The translations under genes were made by a program, and so were the position numbers. Shown here piece by piece: positions 5,720 through 8,502 of a stretch of DNA of 8,502 bases. Within the stretch, counting starts at the first letter, position 1. Each line of letters begins with the position of its first letter. The DNA comes from Treponema sp. Its GTDB lineage: Bacteria; Spirochaetota; Spirochaetia; Treponematales; Breznakiellaceae. The notes under the pieces are model-generated. The model did no database searches, was not told the origin of the DNA, and worked only from the letters and a program-made list of their open reading frames with translations. The stretch spans positions 1-8,502 of the forward strand of contig JAIRXT010000240.1 in NCBI GenBank assembly GCA_031268125.1, given 5' to 3'.

Positions 5720-6388
5720 ATGTCATTTTCCCTTATCGAGTTGTTCCGTCTGGGAGGGGTGTTTATGTGGCCCCTCCTTCTTTTTTCCGTGGCGGTAATT
5801 TCCATATCCCTGGAGCGGGCCGTTTACCTGGGTTACCACAATTTACGGATGGATGATCTGGAGGCCGTTCTTCTGGATTGTATCCGGGAGGGGGATTTTG
5901 CCCGGGCGCGGGAATATTTAAGCCCCCTGGTGCAGCGGCGCATGGGGGCCCGGATACTCCTTACCCTGATCGACTGCTGCGGCCTGGGGGAACGCCGCAT
6001 GGAGCGGGCGGTAGAAACCCGGGCCCTTTCCTGCGTCAATTCCCTGGAAAGCGGCCTTAATTTTCTTACCGCCCTGGGTTCCATTTCCCCGCTGACGGGA
6101 TTTCTGGGGACCGTCTCCGGGATGATCGGGGCCTTCCGGTCGATTGCCGAAGCCGCGGAGGTGAACGCCCAGATCGTGGCCAACGGCATCTACGAAGCCC
6201 TGATCACCACGGTGTTTGGTCTGATTATCGCCATTATCGCGATGATCTGTCATTCGATTTTTTCCCATGTGGTGGATAAATTTTCGGCCGATGTGGAGCA
6301 GACCTGTTCCGATCTTATCATCGAAATAACCGCCCCCCAGACCCCGAAGGGCCGGATTCGGGAAATACGATTCCACGATGATCATTAA
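5720..6388 (+). CDS. exbB: ExbB/TolQ/MotA-family proton channel protein
   Basis: This 222-residue inner-membrane protein would form the pentameric proton channel that, with ExbD, energises TonB. Three membrane segments fit the family: about 13-33, 112-138 and 158-181. The signature SPLTGFLGTVSGMIGAFRSI (123-142) sits in the second, and ANGIYEALITTVFGLIIAI (154-172) opens the third. The loop between the first two segments is a charged cytoplasmic helical region. The start at 5720 has GGCGG four bases upstream; an alternative ATG at 5699 adds seven residues with no ribosome site. Whether it is truly ExbB rather than TolQ is decided by the TonB gene in the operon; no TolB or Pal is visible. Its last 11 bases overlap the next gene. 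Confidence 0.93.
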   Translation: MSFSLIELFRLGGVFMWPLLLFSVAVISISLERAVYLGYHNLRMDDLEAVLLDCIREGDFARAREYLSPLVQRRMGARILLTLIDCCGLGERRMERAVETRALSCVNSLESGLNFLTALGSISPLTGFLGTVSGMIGAFRSIAEAAEVNAQIVANGIYEALITTVFGLIIAIIAMICHSIFSHVVDKFSADVEQTCSDLIIEITAPQTPKGRIREIRFHDDH

Positions 6389-6791
6389 GCGGCGAAAGCG
6401 GAGGACCTTTGGGGATTCCGGGGCCTCCAGCGATATTGCCTTTCTGCTTATCATTTACTTTATGGTGATTGCGGGAATCAACGTCAACAAGGGTTTTCTG
6501 CTGACCCTGCCTGCCCGGAATTCCCAGCGGTTCGTACTGAAGGATGAACTTCTTCGCTTTAACCTTGTGCATGACGGAAGGCTTGTCTTCCACGGGGAGT
6601 TGTGCAGTCTTGCCGCCGCGGAACAGACGATCCGCCGGGCCGTATCGGAGCATCCCAACACGGCGCTGCTTCTTACGGTGGACCCCCGGACCCCCTGGCA
6701 GGCGGTGGTGGAATTTGTGGAACTGGCCCAGGACCTTGAGGTGGATTCCTTTTCATTCGTCATGGGGGAAGATTCCGGGGAGGACTCATGA
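6378..6791 (+). CDS. exbD: ExbD/TolR-family protein 1
   Basis: This 137-residue protein would sit in the ExbB pore and convert proton flow to movement. It has a short basic cytoplasmic tail (MIIKRRKRR), one membrane helix at about 18-36 and a periplasmic domain. The helix carries Asp19 in SSDIAFLLIIYFMV, the position of the essential proton-binding Asp of ExbD and TolR. The C-terminal part (TVDPRTPWQAVVEFVELAQDL) matches the ExbD periplasmic fold. The ATG lies inside the end of the ExbB gene and the gene ends with ATGA shared with the second ExbD, which indicates translational coupling. Confidence 0.9.
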   Translation: MIIKRRKRRTFGDSGASSDIAFLLIIYFMVIAGINVNKGFLLTLPARNSQRFVLKDELLRFNLVHDGRLVFHGELCSLAAAEQTIRRAVSEHPNTALLLTVDPRTPWQAVVEFVELAQDLEVDSFSFVMGEDSGEDS

Positions 6792-7195
6792 AGCTGCGCC
6801 GTTCATCCCGCAGGGATTTTTTGATTCCCCTCTCCTCCATGTCGGACGCGGCCTTTCTGCTCCTCATCTTTATCATACTGGTCTCCCTGATCAACTACCG
6901 GCGGGAGGTAAAAATTGAATACCCCGAGGCCCGGAGCGCCGCCCGGACCGGTGCGGTAAAAAATCTGGAGGTCTGGATTGACCGGGACGGCCTTCTGTAT
7001 CTGGACGGAGCGGCAGGGGACCTTGAGGGGCTGCGGGATGCGGTGGACGAGCTCTACCGCAGCGCCCCGGATACCCGGCTCCACATCATCGCCGATAAAA
7101 ACACGCCCTACCGTTACCTGAACGAGGTTATCTCCGTCCTGCAGCTCCTCCAGTACCGGGTGGTTAGTTTTGTGGTAAGGGACCGGCAGTCGTGA
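6788..7195 (+). CDS. exbD: ExbD/TolR-family protein 2
   Basis: This second ExbD-type protein has 135 residues. A basic start (MKLRRSSRRDF) leads to one membrane helix at about 19-36 with Asp20 in SDAAFLLLIFIILV, so the proton-carrying residue is kept. The periplasmic domain (about 40-135) includes IIADKNTPYRYLNEVISVLQ, typical of ExbD. It differs strongly from the first ExbD, so this is not a recent duplication. ExbD works as a dimer, so the two could form a heterodimer or serve separate tasks. The start overlaps the previous stop (ATGA) and its own stop overlaps the TonB start (GTGA). Confidence 0.9.
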   Translation: MKLRRSSRRDFLIPLSSMSDAAFLLLIFIILVSLINYRREVKIEYPEARSAARTGAVKNLEVWIDRDGLLYLDGAAGDLEGLRDAVDELYRSAPDTRLHIIADKNTPYRYLNEVISVLQLLQYRVVSFVVRDRQS

Positions 7196-7908
7196 GGCGC
7201 TTACGGCTTGCCATTTTTATCCTTGTTGCGGAGATTCATGTCCTGGCGATTGTATCGGTCAGGTTTGATATGCGAGAGGTCCCCCGGAAAGAGGAGGAAC
7301 CCCTGCGGGTAATGAAGCTGACGGACCTGGCCGAATCCCCCGGCCCTGAGCCTTTAATCCTACCGGCGGCCGTACCTGCTGCCCCGGAGGAGAAGCCGCC
7401 GGTACAGCCGGTACAGCCGGAGGAAATTGCCGGGGTGATAACCGGCGCGGCGCCGGGAGACCGGATCACCGGGGAACCGGAAAATAAGCCCGCGGCCGCT
7501 GCGGAGGCGGGGACCGAAGACGGAATTGTTCAGGAAGACCAAACCGGAGCGGGGACCGGCGGTTTTACCGGGCCGCCGGAGCGGTCTGCCGCGGAGGACG
7601 AATATCTTCCTGCCCACAGACTCTCCGAACTGCCGAAATTTCCTGAAAGCAAGATTCTGGCGGCCCTTGTCTATCCGCCCATCGCCCGGCGTTCCGGTAT
7701 CCAGGGGTGGGTGATGCTGGAACTGTTTGTCGACCGGACGGGGGTTATCAGGCGGATTGATATTGTGCAGGAGGAGCCGGCCGGCAGGGGCTTTGGAGAG
7801 GCCGCCAGAGCGGCATTCCGGGACATCCTCTGCGAACAACCTGCCACGGTTAACGGGCAGAATGTTCCCGCCCGGGTCAGTTACCCGCTGAATTTTAAGC
7901 TTCGTTAA
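7192..7908 (+). CDS. tonB: TonB-type energy transducer
   Basis: This 238-residue protein spans the periplasm and passes energy from the ExbB/ExbD motor to outer-membrane receptors. The N-terminal anchor is at about 6-23; His16 in AEIHVLAIV may correspond to the conserved membrane His of TonB. A Pro/Ala/Glu-rich linker (about 48-135) includes the repeat VQPVQP, from GGTACAGCC twice in tandem (7401-7418). The C-terminal domain (about 155-238) has LVYPPIARRSGIQGWVML, then LFVDRTGVIRRIDIV, and ends ARVSYPLNFKLR, as in the TonB C-terminal family. The start is GTG, overlapping the stop of the previous gene. The Pfam-like end and motor neighbours make the role secure; the receptors served are unknown. 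Confidence 0.92.
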   Translation: MRRLRLAIFILVAEIHVLAIVSVRFDMREVPRKEEEPLRVMKLTDLAESPGPEPLILPAAVPAAPEEKPPVQPVQPEEIAGVITGAAPGDRITGEPENKPAAAAEAGTEDGIVQEDQTGAGTGGFTGPPERSAAEDEYLPAHRLSELPKFPESKILAALVYPPIARRSGIQGWVMLELFVDRTGVIRRIDIVQEEPAGRGFGEAARAAFRDILCEQPATVNGQNVPARVSYPLNFKLR

Positions 7909-7946
7909 GGTTATAACAGCAATTTTACTTTTACAAAATTTTCGAT

Positions 7947-8060
7947 GGAAAAGACGCCTATAAAATCATCAGCTTTCCTGCCGGCTGGAAAGAATCCGGG
8001 GCCCCCACCCCAGATTCTTTCCACCGCCACCCCCTGTTACATTCTTCGGGCGTCTTTTCT
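7947..8060. repeat. Nested inverted-repeat structure downstream of tonB
   Basis: The outer arms GAAAAGACGCC (7948-7958) and GGCGTCTTTTC (8049-8059) are perfectly complementary over 11 bp. Inside them TGGAAAGAATC (7986-7996) pairs with GATTCTTTCCA (8013-8023), with an extra GGGG/CCCC pairing above. A competing hairpin, CTTTCC (7973-7978) with GGAAAG (7987-7992), uses the same GGAAAG strand, so two folds exclude each other. There is no T-run after the inner stem. It could be a 3' RNA end, a small RNA, or a palindromic mobile unit. Confidence 0.7.
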
Positions 8061-8096
8061 CCCCCTAAAAAAACTATCATTGCTTAAAAAGGGTTA

Positions 8097-8167
8097 ATAG
8101 AGTTGTATGATAACCTTTCGTTATCGAACAACTTCCTTAAAAAACTGCAAAAGGCTTAGCCTTTTGC
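8097..8167 (+). repeat. Dispersed hairpin repeat, copy 2
   Basis: This is the second copy, inverted relative to that at 688-758, with five differences in 71 bases. The hairpin GCAAAAGGCT (8147-8156) and AGCCTTTTGC (8158-8167) is perfect here. The other stem, AGTTGTATGATAAC (8101-8114) with GTTATCGAACAACT (8120-8133), has two mismatches. It lies in intergenic DNA. The flanking sequence beyond 8167 is unrelated to that beside copy 1, which marks this edge of the shared unit. Confidence 0.8.
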
Positions 8168-8307
8168 AAGTCCAATTGTAGAAAATGTCTAAATTGCAGA
8201 GTATTTTTGTTTAATACCATTTTTATAAAGGCAACTTATCCATTTTTTGGTTGGACAAGGGGTCTTTTTCGCTAAAAGTAAAATTGCTGAGGTTCCGGCA
8301 GGTGATC

Positions 8308-8356
8308 TTGACAAACCAGATATTATACTAATACCATCGTAATACTAGGATATTAT
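8308..8356 (+). promoter_or_regulatory. Candidate promoter/operator region of the PLP-enzyme gene
   Basis: A perfect TTGACA (8308-8313) is followed by TAATAC (8329-8334) at a 15-base gap, shorter than the ideal 17; TATACT (8324-8329) is too close at 10. Two identical GATATTAT words (8319-8326 and 8349-8356) lie 30 bases apart, about three helical turns, and could bind a regulator. Neither assignment is firm. Confidence 0.3.
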
Positions 8357-8374
8357 GATGATAAGGAAGCAAAG

Positions 8375-8502
8375 ATGATCTATGATTTTGACATACCCGT
8401 GGAACGGCGGGGTTTCGGCAGTGTTAAATGGGATACTGCGGGCAGCGGGGTACTACCCATGTTCGTGGCGGATATGGATTTCAGGTCCGCACCGCCCATC
8501 AT
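8375..8502 (+). CDS. MalY/PatB-type PLP-dependent aminotransferase/C-S lyase, N-terminal part
   Basis: Only the first 42 codons are in the window. The sequence MIYDFDIPVERRGFGSVKWD followed by LPMFVADMDF (27-36) matches the opening of the MalY/PatB branch of class I/II aminotransferases, where a short D-x-P-x-x-R-x-G-x-x-S-x-KWD segment precedes P-M-W-V-A-D-M-D-F. Such enzymes cleave cystathionine or cysteine C-S bonds with PLP, and some also act as regulators. The catalytic Lys is beyond the window. AAGGAAG (8363-8369) lies five bases before the ATG. It is separated from tonB by 466 bases and appears to be its own transcription unit. Confidence 0.88.
   Translation, partial: MIYDFDIPVERRGFGSVKWDTAGSGVLPMFVADMDFRSAPPI

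Larger units (their letters stand above)
7909..8374. other. Gene-free stretch between tonB and the PLP-enzyme gene
   Basis: This 466-base region has no convincing gene on either strand. In order it holds an AT-rich leader, the nested inverted repeat (7947-8060), the second dispersed repeat copy (8097-8167), a further weak dyad (CAATT-G-TAGA at 8173-8182 with TCTAAATTG at 8188-8196), and the AT-rich upstream region of the last gene. Confidence 0.7.

Noticed and set aside
7945..8097. 50-codon plus-strand frame starting MEKTPIKSS
   Set aside because: It is made almost entirely of the nested inverted repeat, has no ribosome site before the ATG, and its composition follows the palindrome arms.
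109..8502. Second copy of the tRNA-Leu 3' end (attR)
   Set aside because: Scanning by eye found no duplicate of the T-arm and acceptor sequence, so the far edge of any island is outside the window or lost.
1..8502. CRISPR array or defence module
   Set aside because: No regularly spaced repeats and no cas, restriction, toxin-antitoxin or other defence gene families were seen; the reverse transcriptase carries the maturase domain and lies in a group II intron, so it is not a retron or DGR enzyme.

Overview
The window looks like spirochaete DNA, most likely a host-associated Treponema such as the termite-gut group. This is an inference from protein style (a short lipoprotein with a loose spirochaete-type lipobox, and an ExbB/ExbD/ExbD/TonB set) and from the mix of GC-rich genes with AT-rich, repeat-laden intergenic DNA. 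No marker gene fixes the species.

Left part (1-3460): a complete tRNA-Leu(GAG) is followed by a candidate terminator and the remains of a tyrosine-recombinase (integrase) gene. This is the usual layout of a genomic island that entered at the 3' end of a tRNA gene. The integrase is dead. It is cut by a hairpin-rich dispersed repeat (631-758), seems to lack part of its core, and loses its C-terminal catalytic half where a group II intron of about 2.05 kb (about 1209-3261) begins. The intron encodes an intact-looking 427-residue reverse transcriptase/maturase without an HNH endonuclease domain. Its flanks carry inverted copies of a motif starting CTAAA-TTGACCC, so it sits inside a palindrome or between the ends of an older insertion element. 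A third copy of the motif follows at 3373.

Middle (3462-5606): a small predicted lipoprotein gene of unknown function faces a minus-strand gene for a 537-residue mannitol dehydrogenase/fructuronate reductase family oxidoreductase. A terminator hairpin for the latter lies in the convergent gap.

Right part (5720-7908): a tight four-gene operon encodes an ExbB/TolQ-type proton channel subunit, two ExbD/TolR-type proteins and a TonB protein. Every junction overlaps. Together they should form an inner-membrane motor that passes proton-motive force to outer-membrane receptors; no receptor gene is in view.

Right end (7909-8502): a 466-base non-coding stretch holds a nested inverted-repeat structure and a second, inverted copy of the dispersed repeat. 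The start of a MalY/PatB-type PLP enzyme runs off the window.
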